From positions 1-64,000 of the forward strand of contig JBMHCC010000045.1 in assembly GCA_049890115.1 (NCBI GenBank): a DNA stretch of 64,000 nt, given 5' to 3'. A model generated the notes under the pieces. The model saw only the letters and a list, made by a program, of their open reading frames with translations. It searched no databases and was not told the origin of the DNA. Source of the DNA: UBA685 sp049890115. GTDB taxonomy: Bacteria; Pseudomonadota; Alphaproteobacteria; Puniceispirillales; Puniceispirillaceae. The translations under genes and the position numbers were made by a program. This document shows positions 1 through 7,147 of this stretch, piece by piece (the stretch's first letter is position 1; each line of letters begins with the position of its first letter).

Positions 1-382
1 TTCGCTGGAATACCCGGCCTGTGTGCAAAATATGCATTATCTGGTCCAGAGATGCCCGGGCAGGCAATTCATATTCGCCTGCTTTTGGCACAAAACTCTC
101 GTTTGAAAACATCACCGCAAGCCGGAGCTGCCAGGGGTGAGTGATCACACCGGCACGGTGAAGGTCATATCTCAGCTTAAACAGCCCGGTACCAGGCGAT
201 AAATCAAACAATACAGCTTCGCTATGCGGCCCTTTTTGGGTCCGAATCACGTCGATATACAAAAAGCCAGCCAGAGCCAGACCGCATAACATCACGCCCG
301 AAACAACAACCAGTCGTTTTATCAGACGGACCAGCCGACGCGGTTTCGCCTGTTCTGAGGGGGCTTTATCGGTTTCGCTCAC
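1..382 (-). CDS. mltG: Endolytic murein transglycosylase MltG, N-terminal part (cut by window edge)
   Basis: MltG cleaves nascent peptidoglycan glycan strands at the outer face of the inner membrane. Only the first 127 codons are visible. They give a basic cytoplasmic tail, one membrane segment at about residues 24-42, and the start of the periplasmic YceG domain (a G-E-Y-E-L-P stretch followed by a repeat-type helix ending in a L-x-x-G-R turn). The start is a GTG that overlaps the fabF stop codon (GTGA), so it is translationally coupled to fabF; fabF followed by mltG is the usual order in proteobacteria. The segment is clearly richer in GC (about 52 %) and in CGG/CTG/CCG codons than fabF next to it. 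The family call rests on context plus the partial protein. Confidence 0.8.
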   Translation of the reverse strand, partial: MSETDKAPSEQAKPRRLVRLIKRLVVVSGVMLCGLALAGFLYIDVIRTQKGPHSEAVLFDLSPGTGLFKLRYDLHRAGVITHPWQLRLAVMFSNESFVPKAGEYELPARASLDQIMHILHTGRVFQR

Positions 383-1644
383 GCGTCCACTTTACCGATG
401 ATAAGAGACGCGTTGGTGCCACCAAAACCAAAGCTGTTTGACATGGCATAACGTACTTGTTTATGGCGCGTCTCTAGCGGGACAAGATCAAACCCTTCCA
501 TGGCATCTTCAGGATCATGCAAATTCAAAGTTGGTGGCAAATCACCTGTCTTGATTGCCAGCGTTGAATAAATGGCCTCAATCGCACCAGCAGCCCCAAG
601 CAAATGACCAGTGGCACTTTTTGTTGATGACATTGATACCTTTGAGACATCATCACCTAATAGGCGGCGCACAGCACCTGCTTCAATCAAATCACCAAGC
701 GGTGTTGATGTGCCATGCGCATTAATATAATCAATATCAGATGCTGTCAGGCCAGCATTACGCAACGCAGATTTCATTGCCCGAAAACCGCCATCACCAT
801 CTTCTGCTGGTGCGGTAATATGATACGCATCACCAGATAGGCCATAGCCTTTTACTTCAGCGTAAATCTTGGCACCACGCGCTTTGGCATGTTCATATTC
901 TTCAAGAACCAAAACGCCGGAACCCTCGCCCATCACAAAGCCATCACGCCCTTTATCCCAGGGACGAGAGCCTGATTGCGGGTCATCATTATAACCACCA
1001 GATAACGCTCTGGCAGCGGCAAAACCAGCCATACCGAGGCGGCAAATCGCTGCTTCTGCACCACCTGCTACCATCACATCAGCATCACCAAACATAATAA
1101 GCCGGCTAGCATCACCGATAGCATGTGCACCTGTTGAACAGGCTGTTACCACCGCATGGTTTGGCCCTTTAAAGCCATATTTGATTGAAACATGACCAGA
1201 GATAAGATTTATCAGTGCTGAAGGAATAAAAAATGGGCTGATCCGGCGCGGGCCCTTTTCATTCATCAGATTGCTTGTTTCAACAATCGTTGAAAGACCG
1301 CCAATACCAGAGCCAATCATAACCCCTGTGCGTTCTTTTTCATCCTCTGTTTCAGCGACCCAGCCTGAATCTGCCACAGCTTCCATTGCAGCCACTAGGC
1401 CGAATTGGATGAATTTATCTAATTTACGCTGATCTTTCGGCTCTATGAAATCATCCATATTAAGCGCGCCATCTTCATCGCCTGTTGGCACCTGACCTGC
1501 GATTTGACAGCTAATGTCAGACACATCAAAATTTTCGATTTTACCAAGCCCACTTTTGCCTGCCAAAATTGCTTGCCAATTATGCTCAACCCCATTTCCT
1601 AATGGTGTGACCATTCCCATTCCCGTAATGACAACGCGCTTCAT
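379..1644 (-). CDS. fabF: 3-oxoacyl-ACP synthase II (FabF)
   Basis: FabF condenses malonyl-ACP with a growing acyl-ACP in the cytosolic type II fatty-acid cycle and controls the saturated/unsaturated balance. The 421-residue protein has the full thiolase-fold signature: nucleophile Cys169 in an A-C-S-T-G motif, His310 in N-A-H-G-T-S-T, Lys342 and His347 in a T-K-S-A-T-G-H stretch, and a glycine-rich C-terminal F-G-F-G-G-T-N loop. Length is normal. It sits downstream of acpP but behind a good intrinsic terminator, so its level may depend on partial read-through or on its own promoter. Its stop codon overlaps the mltG start. Confidence 0.97.
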   Translation of the reverse strand: MKRVVITGMGMVTPLGNGVEHNWQAILAGKSGLGKIENFDVSDISCQIAGQVPTGDEDGALNMDDFIEPKDQRKLDKFIQFGLVAAMEAVADSGWVAETEDEKERTGVMIGSGIGGLSTIVETSNLMNEKGPRRISPFFIPSALINLISGHVSIKYGFKGPNHAVVTACSTGAHAIGDASRLIMFGDADVMVAGGAEAAICRLGMAGFAAARALSGGYNDDPQSGSRPWDKGRDGFVMGEGSGVLVLEEYEHAKARGAKIYAEVKGYGLSGDAYHITAPAEDGDGGFRAMKSALRNAGLTASDIDYINAHGTSTPLGDLIEAGAVRRLLGDDVSKVSMSSTKSATGHLLGAAGAIEAIYSTLAIKTGDLPPTLNLHDPEDAMEGFDLVPLETRHKQVRYAMSNSFGFGGTNASLIIGKVDA

Positions 1645-1663
1645 CTAACAGCCTCATTCCCTG

Positions 1664-1718
1664 TAAAAAAAAATAAAAAAAAAGCCTTATCGCACGATTA
1701 TAACCGTTGCGACAAGGC
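1664..1718 (-). terminator. Intrinsic terminator between acpP and fabF
   Basis: On the minus strand an 11-bp stem (arms 1684-1694 and 1708-1718, with one G-U pair) is followed directly by a long U-rich tract (A-rich on the plus strand, 1664-1683). It lies 32 bp after the acpP stop and 20 bp before the fabF start. A terminator here would let acpP be transcribed far more than fabF, which fits the high demand for acyl carrier protein. Confidence 0.8.
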
Positions 1719-1750
1719 CGTCAAATATTTGGTGATAGTCATCTATCGCC

Positions 1751-1987
1751 TTAAGAGGCAGCGCCTTCTAAGAAATCAACAGCATCTTTAACTGTCATGA
1801 TCTTTTCGGCAGCATCATCTGGAATATCACAACCAAATTCTTCTTCAAAGGCCATAACCAATTCAACTGTGTCAAGGCTATCAGCACCAAGATCGTCAAT
1901 GAAAGATGCACCTTCAACAACTTTATCAGCGTCTACGCCAAGATGTTCAACAACAATATTTTTTACGCGTTCTGCAATATCGCTCAT
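1751..1987 (-). CDS. acpP: Acyl carrier protein
   Basis: ACP carries acyl intermediates of fatty-acid synthesis on a phosphopantetheine arm. The 78-residue protein is acidic, helical and of the normal size, with the attachment Ser37 in the classical D-L-G-A-D-S-L-D-T-V-E motif. The ATG is preceded by a strong ribosome binding site (AGGGGG, minus strand, 1993-1998). It lies between fabG and fabF, the classical fab cluster order, and is followed by an intrinsic terminator. The 144 bp upstream, between it and fabG, is long for this compact genome and probably holds its own promoter, but I could not settle on -35 and -10 boxes. Confidence 0.98.
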   Translation of the reverse strand: MSDIAERVKNIVVEHLGVDADKVVEGASFIDDLGADSLDTVELVMAFEEEFGCDIPDDAAEKIMTVKDAVDFLEGAAS

Positions 1988-2131
1988 TAGGACCCCCTAA
2001 GGTTTGCGTTGCGGGAAATTCCCCTGTTCTAAGATTGTTGGATGGCGAGATAACATATAACATTACCAAATGCCACCCTTTATTACCATTTTGTCGCACC
2101 CCATGCAGCAAAGCACAAGATATGACACCAA

Positions 2132-2869
2132 TTAGATCATAGCCATGCCGCCATTAATATGCATGGTCGCACCTGTGATATAGCCAGCTTCTTCACTCGC
2201 AAGAAACGCCACAGCAGCTGCAATTTCGGCAGCTTGACCTAATCTGCCAGCTGGCACATTACGCAATAAATTTTGCTTTTGGTCATCGCTTAGCACATCT
2301 GTCATCGGTGTTTCAATAAATCCTGGTGCAACCACATTCACAGTCAAACCACGGCTTGCCACTTCAGCAGCTAAAGACTTTGAATAGCCTATCATACCAG
2401 CTTTTGAGGCAGCATAATTCGTCTGGCCAGGATTACCTGTGACACCCACAATAGAAGAGACTGAAATAATGCGGCCCCAGCGTGCTTTCATCATTTGACG
2501 CAATGCCGCTCTTGATAAGATCATCGAAGCTGTCATATTCACAGCCAACACATCATCCCACTCTTCATCTTTCATCCGCATCGCCAGATTATCTCTTGTG
2601 ATGCCGGCATTATTGACCAGAATATTTACTGCCCCGGTAAAGGCTGTTGCTCTATCCATCAAGCCAGATACAGCTTCTTTATCTGATAAATCAGCTGTTA
2701 CGACATGAACATTATCACCAATTTCACTGGCAACTTCTTCAAGCTTTGCTTGTCTTGTGCCATGTAGGATAACCGTTGCACCCTGCGCATGAAGTGCTTT
2801 GGCAATCTCTGCCCCTATGCCACCAGATGCGCCTGTAATAAGCGCTGTCTTGCCATCTAATCTGAACAT
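2132..2869 (-). CDS. fabG: 3-oxoacyl-ACP reductase (FabG)
   Basis: FabG reduces 3-oxoacyl-ACP to 3-hydroxyacyl-ACP with NADPH. The 245-residue short-chain dehydrogenase has the nucleotide-binding G-A-S-G-G-I-G loop at residues 14-20, the N-N-A-G motif near 86-89, Asn111, and the catalytic Ser139, Tyr152 and Lys156 (Y-A-A-S-K). Its place between fabD and acpP separates it from the several other SDRs in the window and makes the FabG assignment secure. It starts 45 bp after fabD and is likely cotranscribed with it. Confidence 0.96.
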   Translation of the reverse strand: MFRLDGKTALITGASGGIGAEIAKALHAQGATVILHGTRQAKLEEVASEIGDNVHVVTADLSDKEAVSGLMDRATAFTGAVNILVNNAGITRDNLAMRMKDEEWDDVLAVNMTASMILSRAALRQMMKARWGRIISVSSIVGVTGNPGQTNYAASKAGMIGYSKSLAAEVASRGLTVNVVAPGFIETPMTDVLSDDQKQNLLRNVPAGRLGQAAEIAAAVAFLASEEAGYITGATMHINGGMAMI

Positions 2870-2914
2870 TGCAATTATTCCCCTTTCACTGTCAGCCTTT
2901 ATTGAAAAGACAGT

Positions 2915-3853
2915 CTATGTAAATTGTTTTTCAATATCATCTGCTGTTTCAACAGATATGATTTCAACATCTTTTAATGTGCGTTTCACAAGACCGCTTA
3001 ATACCTTGCCTGTGCCAAGTTCGATGAAACGAGTGACACCAGCATCTTGGAGTGCTTGCAAGGATTCACGCCAGCGTACACGTCCTGTCACCTGTGTTAT
3101 CAGATTAGCACGCAAATTATCGCTATTTGTTTCTAGTGCTGCTGTCACATTACATAATATCGCTAGGCTTGGCGCTGAAAAATCTGTGGCCGACAAAGCA
3201 TCAGCCATCGCATCAGCTGCAGGTGCCATCAAGGTTGAATGGAAAGGCGCACTAACAGGCAGTTTTAAAACACGCTTTAGGCCTTCTTCATTAGCAGCTG
3301 CCATAGCCGCATCAACACCTTCAACAGAGCCAGATATTACAACCTGACCTGGTGCATTATCATTGGCAATTTGCACGATGCCTGCTGATTGTGCTGAGCT
3401 GACAATTTTATCTGCTAGCGCGATATCAGCACCGATCAAAGCTGCCATCGCCCCCTTACCCACGGGAACGGCCGCTTGCATGGCATCACCGCGAATACGC
3501 AATAATTTCGCACCTGTTTCAATATCAAAGACGCCAGCTGCCGCTAGTGCTGAATATTCCCCCAATGAATGCCCTGCAACCACATCACCAAAATGTGGCA
3601 ATTCCTTACCTGTGATTTCGCTGATGGCTGCACAAACAGCAAGCGAGCTGGCAAATAAAGCAGGTTGTGCATTAGCGGTCAGCGTCAATTCATCTGCTGG
3701 TCCATCTGCCATTAATTGTGATAAATTTTGTGACAATGCGTCATCAATTCTGTTCAAAACAGACCGTGCAGCAGGAGATGCATCAGCCAATGCGGATGCC
3801 ATGCCAGGTGTTTGACTTCCTTGTCCTGGAAATAGAAAAGCTGTTTTTGACAT
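2915..3853 (-). CDS. fabD: Malonyl-CoA:ACP transacylase (FabD)
   Basis: FabD moves the malonyl group from CoA to ACP. The 312-residue protein has the N-terminal F-P-G-Q-G-S-Q motif, the nucleophile Ser96 in G-H-S-L-G-E-Y, Arg121 for carboxylate binding, and the partner His205 in A-P-F-H-S. Length is normal for the family. It is the first gene of the leftward fab cluster and faces away from rpsF, so the 321 bp upstream must hold two divergent promoters. Confidence 0.97.
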   Translation of the reverse strand: MSKTAFLFPGQGSQTPGMASALADASPAARSVLNRIDDALSQNLSQLMADGPADELTLTANAQPALFASSLAVCAAISEITGKELPHFGDVVAGHSLGEYSALAAAGVFDIETGAKLLRIRGDAMQAAVPVGKGAMAALIGADIALADKIVSSAQSAGIVQIANDNAPGQVVISGSVEGVDAAMAAANEEGLKRVLKLPVSAPFHSTLMAPAADAMADALSATDFSAPSLAILCNVTAALETNSDNLRANLITQVTGRVRWRESLQALQDAGVTRFIELGTGKVLSGLVKRTLKDVEIISVETADDIEKQFT

Positions 3854-3970
3854 TACTATTGGTCCTACTATTAATCATGTAATAAAGATGTCATTATGCC
3901 TGCGCATCAAAGAGCGGGCTCATCTATGACCCATTTAATGGCATGTTTGAACTGTTTTGGGCAAGGTTAA

Positions 3971-3999
3971 TTGAAAAAATGGTCAAAAGCCCATTATTT
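3971..3999 (+). promoter_or_regulatory. Probable housekeeping promoter for rpsF-rpsR-rplI
   Basis: A -35 box TTGAAA (3971-3976), a 17-bp spacer and a -10 box TTATTT (3994-3999) match the vegetative sigma consensus reasonably well. Transcription would start near 4006 and give an untranslated leader of about 170 bases before rpsF. No other pair in the region has both good boxes and good spacing. Confidence 0.5.
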
Positions 4000-4085
4000 A
4001 GCGCGATAAAAGACTTGCAAGATGCGTTGCACATCACTACAACCTGCAGCATCCAGATGGTTTTTTCTGGTGTTAATACTCCCTT

Positions 4086-4116
4086 GCTGGACGGTCACTA
4101 TTTGAAAACCGCCAGC
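4086..4116 (+). promoter_or_regulatory. Hairpin in the rpsF leader, candidate S6:S18 autoregulatory site
   Basis: The arms 4086-4095 and 4108-4116 pair over nine base pairs with one bulged A and a 12-base loop. An A-C-C-G sequence lies in the 3' arm. In many bacteria the rpsF leader folds into a structure with a critical CCG that binds the S6:S18 complex and represses the operon. Position and CCG fit that idea, but I have not aligned it to the known motif. Confidence 0.4.
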
Positions 4117-4174
4117 TTTTCATCTGAAGCGTCACAGCTTTAGGACGTATGAATATCCATAAGGAGAGAGCGAT

Positions 4175-4579
4175 ATGCGTCTTTACGAAAGCGTGCTTAT
4201 TGCACGTCAGGATGTTTCTGCTGCTCAAGTAGAAAGCCTAACTAACGAGTTTGCTGCCATTATTGAAAATGGCGGCGGCAGCATCAAAAAAAGAGAATAT
4301 TGGGGCCTGAAAAGCCTGGCATACCGGATCAAAAAGAACCGGAAGGGCCATTATGTGCTTCTCAATATCGAAGCTGATTCTGCGACTTTGAATGAATATG
4401 AACGTATCATGGGCCTGAATGAAGATATTCTGCGTTTCATGACAATCCGCATTGAAGAAGTTGATGAAGAACCATCAATCATGATGCAGGCAAAATCAGA
4501 GCGTCCAGAGCGCGGTGACCGCCGCCCAAGACCTGAAGCAAAAGCTGAAGGTAACGCACCAGCTTCAGAGGAGGCATAA
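4175..4579 (+). CDS. rpsF: 30S ribosomal protein S6
   Basis: S6 binds the central domain of 16S rRNA together with S18 in the small-subunit platform. The 134-residue protein starts M-R-L-Y-E-S-V and shows the K-K-R-E-Y-W-G-L-K-S-L-A-Y-R-I-K-K core, with a charged, alanine-rich C-terminal tail longer than in E. coli, as is common in alphaproteobacteria. An AAGGAGAG ribosome binding site lies about 8 bases upstream. It is the first gene of the S6-S18-L9 operon; its TAA is directly followed by the rpsR ATG. Confidence 0.98.
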   Translation: MRLYESVLIARQDVSAAQVESLTNEFAAIIENGGGSIKKREYWGLKSLAYRIKKNRKGHYVLLNIEADSATLNEYERIMGLNEDILRFMTIRIEEVDEEPSIMMQAKSERPERGDRRPRPEAKAEGNAPASEEA

Positions 4580-4834
4580 ATGACACAGTTAGAAATCACA
4601 CGCAGTGCAGTACGCCGCCCAATGGGTCGCCGTCGCAAATCATGCCCATTTTCTGGCCCAAATGCGCCAAAGATTGATTATAAAGACACAAAGCTGCTAG
4701 GCCGCTTTACATCAGAGCGCGGCAAAATTGTTCCCTCTCGCATTTCTGCAGTATCAGCAAAGAAACAGCGCGAATTGGCAGTCGCCATCAAGCGTGCTCG
4801 TTATCTGGCACTGATGCCTTATGTCGATATGTAG
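4580..4834 (+). CDS. rpsR: 30S ribosomal protein S18
   Basis: S18 is the small-subunit protein that pairs with S6. The 84-residue basic protein has the typical I-D-Y-K-D-T-K-L-L-G-R-F core and the R-I-S-A-V-S-A-K-K-Q-R-E-L-A-x-A-I-K-R-A-R-Y-L-A-L-M-P-Y signature near the C-terminus. It begins immediately after the rpsF stop codon with no spacer, using the GAGGAG inside the rpsF end as ribosome binding site, so the two are translationally coupled. Confidence 0.98.
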   Translation: MTQLEITRSAVRRPMGRRRKSCPFSGPNAPKIDYKDTKLLGRFTSERGKIVPSRISAVSAKKQRELAVAIKRARYLALMPYVDM

Positions 4835-4866
4835 GCCTTAGCGGTTAGAAACATCGGAGATTAATC

Positions 4867-5496
4867 ATGCAAATTATTCTGCTAGAACGTGTTGAAAAAC
4901 TAGGCCAAATGGGTGACATCGTCACTGTAAAGCCTGGTTATGCACGCAATTTTCTGCTTCCACGCGGCAAAGCGCTTCGTGCGAACAAAGCTAATATGGC
5001 TAAATATGAACAGGACAAGGCTGAGCTTGTTGCCAAAAATGACAAGGCAAAAGGTGAAGCACTGAAACTGGCTGAGACTATGGAAGGCGTTGCTGTTTCA
5101 ATCGTACGTGCAGCATCTGAAATGGGCCAGCTATTCGGTTCTGTTAGCGCCAGAGATATCGCAACAGCATTGTCTGAAGCAGGTCATGAAATTGACCGCC
5201 GTCAGGTTGTTATGGATAAGGCTATCAAAACACTTGGTCTGTTTGATATGCGTATTGTCCTTCATGCTGAAGTATCTGTATCAATCACAATCAATATTGC
5301 TCGTTCGCTGGAAGAAGCTGAAACACAGCTTGCTAGCGGTAAGGCTGTCATCGCATCAGACGCTCTTGAAGATGATGATGATGTTGTTGAAATGGTTGAA
5401 GCTGCTGCTGAAGAAGAAGCACCTGCTGAGGAAGACGCACCTGCTGAAGAAGACGCACCTGCTGAAGAAGCTGGCGAGACAGAAAGCGACGCCTAA
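4867..5496 (+). CDS. rplI: 50S ribosomal protein L9 with extended acidic tail
   Basis: L9 binds 23S rRNA and spans the ribosome surface, affecting frame maintenance. The N-terminal domain (M-Q-I-I-L-L-E-R-V-E-K-L-G start, G-Y-A-R-N-F-L-L-P motif) and C-terminal domain are complete by about residue 150. The remaining 60 residues form an acidic tail of Glu, Asp, Ala and Pro, including three tandem six-residue units encoded by 18-bp repeats at 5419-5472. At 209 residues it is well above the usual 148-150; acidic L9 extensions do occur in alphaproteobacteria. A strong terminator follows. Confidence 0.97.
   Translation: MQIILLERVEKLGQMGDIVTVKPGYARNFLLPRGKALRANKANMAKYEQDKAELVAKNDKAKGEALKLAETMEGVAVSIVRAASEMGQLFGSVSARDIATALSEAGHEIDRRQVVMDKAIKTLGLFDMRIVLHAEVSVSITINIARSLEEAETQLASGKAVIASDALEDDDDVVEMVEAAAEEEAPAEEDAPAEEDAPAEEAGETESDA
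5419..5472 (+). repeat. Three tandem 18-bp repeats in the 3' end of rplI
   Basis: Units 5419-5436, 5437-5454 and 5455-5472 are nearly identical and encode A-P-A-E-E-D, A-P-A-E-E-D and A-P-A-E-E-A. The period is a multiple of three, so gain or loss of units keeps the frame. This looks like slippage-driven growth of the acidic L9 tail. Confidence 0.9.
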
Positions 5497-5549
5497 ATAG
5501 GTGCTCCCTGCCCCTAAATTATTAGGGTTCTGATAAAAAGATAAAAAAT

Positions 5550-5579
5550 GGGCCAGATTAAGTCTGGCCCCTTTTTTTT
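5550..5579 (+). terminator. Intrinsic terminator of the rpsF-rpsR-rplI operon
   Basis: A perfect 8-bp GC-rich stem (5550-5557 with 5563-5570), a 5-base loop and a run of eight T (5572-5579) follow rplI by about 50 bp. This is the clearest terminator in the window and separates the ribosomal operon from dnaB. Confidence 0.93.
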
Positions 5580-5611
5580 GCGTAATCCCCGTTATCCCCA
5601 ATTTTCACACA

Positions 5612-5641
5612 TTGAATGAGATGGTGCCATCTGGCTATAGT
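5612..5641 (+). promoter_or_regulatory. Probable dnaB promoter giving a near-leaderless mRNA
   Basis: TTGAAT (5612-5617), an 18-bp spacer and TATAGT (5636-5641) form a good vegetative promoter just after the rplI terminator. Transcription would begin near 5647-5649, at or next to the ATG at 5648. No Shine-Dalgarno sequence precedes that ATG. Confidence 0.5.
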
Positions 5642-5647
5642 AACATC

Positions 5648-7129
5648 ATGGAAACATCATCATCAGTCATTCAGCTAGCAACCACGCAAGCACGTGAATT
5701 GCCCCATAATTTACAAGCAGAGCAAAATCTGCTAGGGGCTGTCCTGATTGATAATGAGATCACCGATAAAATTAACGTCCTTCTTCAGCCTAGTTATTTT
5801 TATGACCCCGTTCATGCCAGAATTTATGAAGCTGCCATGCGGTTAATCAGCCGTGGCCAGTTGGCAAACCCTGTCACAATGAAGGCCTTTTTCGATAAAG
5901 ACAGCGCCTTTGGCGAAGAAGACCCAGAACAATATCTCAATGATCTGGTTGATGGCGTGATATCAGTTTCTGAAGCCCCTGATTATGCTGGTCTCATTTA
6001 TGAAAGCTATCTGCGCCGCTCCTTGGTAAAAATCGCTGATCAGATTGCCCATGAAGCTGCCCGCCCTGATATGGATTTACCAGCAGAGCAACAACTCGAA
6101 AAAGCAGAACAATATCTGTTTAATCTGGCCGAAAATGATACAGCAGAGACAGGCCTGAAAGGCTTTAAACATGTGCTAGCTGGTGCCATTGAAATGGCCG
6201 AACTGGCTGCCAAAAATGATGGGCATCTGTCTGGCGTTAGCACAGGTCTAACAGATTTGAACAAATTAATGGGCGGTTTACACCGCTCTGATTTGCTGAT
6301 TTTGGCAGGACGCCCTGGTATGGGTAAGACAGCTCTTGCCACAAATATGGCCTTTCATGCTGCAACCACGACCAGAACAGGTGAACAAGCTGTGCCTGTT
6401 GCGTTTTTCTCATTAGAGATGTCAGCAGAGCAGCTTGGCACACGTATTCTGGCAGAACAATCAGAGCTTGATTCTAATGCGATTCGAACTGGCAAGCTAA
6501 AATCAGCTGAGTTTGCTCAACTGATTGATGCCAGCACAGCGATTGCTGATGCTCCTTTTTTCATTGATGATACTCCTGGCTTGTCAGTATCTCAGGTAGC
6601 AAGCCGCGCCAGACGCCTGAAACGCACATCTGGCCTTGGCTTAGTTGTGGTTGATTATTTACAGCTTTTATCAGCACAAATCGGTGTACGTGCTGAAAAT
6701 AGGGTTCAGGAGATATCAAATATCAGCCGATCATTAAAGAATCTGGCAAAAGAACTTGATATACCTGTGCTGGCTTTATCGCAGTTATCACGTGCTGTTG
6801 AACAACGTGATGATAAACGCCCTAACCTAGCTGATTTGCGCGAATCAGGGTCAATCGAACAAGATGCTGACGTGGTTTTATTTGTCTATCGTGAGGAATA
6901 TTACCTAAACAAAGGTGAACCAGAGCAAAAAGAAGCTGAATCAATCGAAAAATATAATGAGCGCTATGAAAGATGGCGTGAACGCCTAGAGCGCACCAAT
7001 GGTAAAGCAGAAGTGATTATTGCCAAGCAACGCCATGGCCCTGTTGGTGTGGTGAATGTGGCATTTGAAGCCAGATTGACGAAATTTGGTGATCTCGCAA
7101 TCGATGACAGATTGCCAGATAATTTCTAA
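5648..7129 (+). CDS. dnaB: Replicative DNA helicase (DnaB)
   Basis: DnaB is the hexameric 5'-3' helicase of the replication fork. It has the N-terminal primase-interacting domain (L-P-H-N-L-Q-A-E-Q-N-L-L-G-A-V-L), the RecA-like C-terminal domain with Walker A G-R-P-G-M-G-K-T, the F-F-S-L-E-M-S motif, the Walker B strand ending D-Y-L-Q-L-L, and R-E-S-G-S-I-E-Q-D-A-D. I chose the ATG at 5648 (493 residues) because the upstream alternatives (TTG 5612, ATG 5621) lie inside the promoter-like boxes. The gene opens the operon dnaB-alr-mlaE-mlaF-radA-cvpA-purF-SDR. Confidence 0.95.
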   Translation: METSSSVIQLATTQARELPHNLQAEQNLLGAVLIDNEITDKINVLLQPSYFYDPVHARIYEAAMRLISRGQLANPVTMKAFFDKDSAFGEEDPEQYLNDLVDGVISVSEAPDYAGLIYESYLRRSLVKIADQIAHEAARPDMDLPAEQQLEKAEQYLFNLAENDTAETGLKGFKHVLAGAIEMAELAAKNDGHLSGVSTGLTDLNKLMGGLHRSDLLILAGRPGMGKTALATNMAFHAATTTRTGEQAVPVAFFSLEMSAEQLGTRILAEQSELDSNAIRTGKLKSAEFAQLIDASTAIADAPFFIDDTPGLSVSQVASRARRLKRTSGLGLVVVDYLQLLSAQIGVRAENRVQEISNISRSLKNLAKELDIPVLALSQLSRAVEQRDDKRPNLADLRESGSIEQDADVVLFVYREEYYLNKGEPEQKEAESIEKYNERYERWRERLERTNGKAEVIIAKQRHGPVGVVNVAFEARLTKFGDLAIDDRLPDNF

Positions 7130-7147
7130 ATCTCTACAAAGAGATCC

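Larger units (their letters stand above)
3854..4174. promoter_or_regulatory. Divergent intergenic region between fabD and rpsF
   Basis: This is the longest gene-free stretch of the window. It holds a promoter-like pair for rpsF (3971-3999) and a leader of about 170 bases with at least one stable hairpin (4086-4116). On the fabD side I see no convincing promoter boxes. A 66-codon open frame on the plus strand (3943-4143) overlaps promoter and leader and has no ribosome binding site, so I do not count it as a gene. Confidence 0.6.

Noticed and set aside
2799..3347. Long plus-strand reading frame of 182 codons over fabG and fabD
   Set aside because: It lies antisense to two well-supported genes, has Ser/Ala-rich nonsense composition and no ribosome binding site.
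3943..4143. Plus-strand 66-codon frame between fabD and rpsF
   Set aside because: It has no ribosome binding site and covers the promoter boxes and the leader hairpin of rpsF.
5419..5472. Regular 18-bp repeats as a possible CRISPR remnant
   Set aside because: They are in-frame, contiguous, without spacers and code for the L9 tail.
5356..5601. Minus-strand frame rich in Phe and Ser over the end of rplI
   Set aside because: It is the antisense image of the acidic L9 repeats and crosses the terminator.
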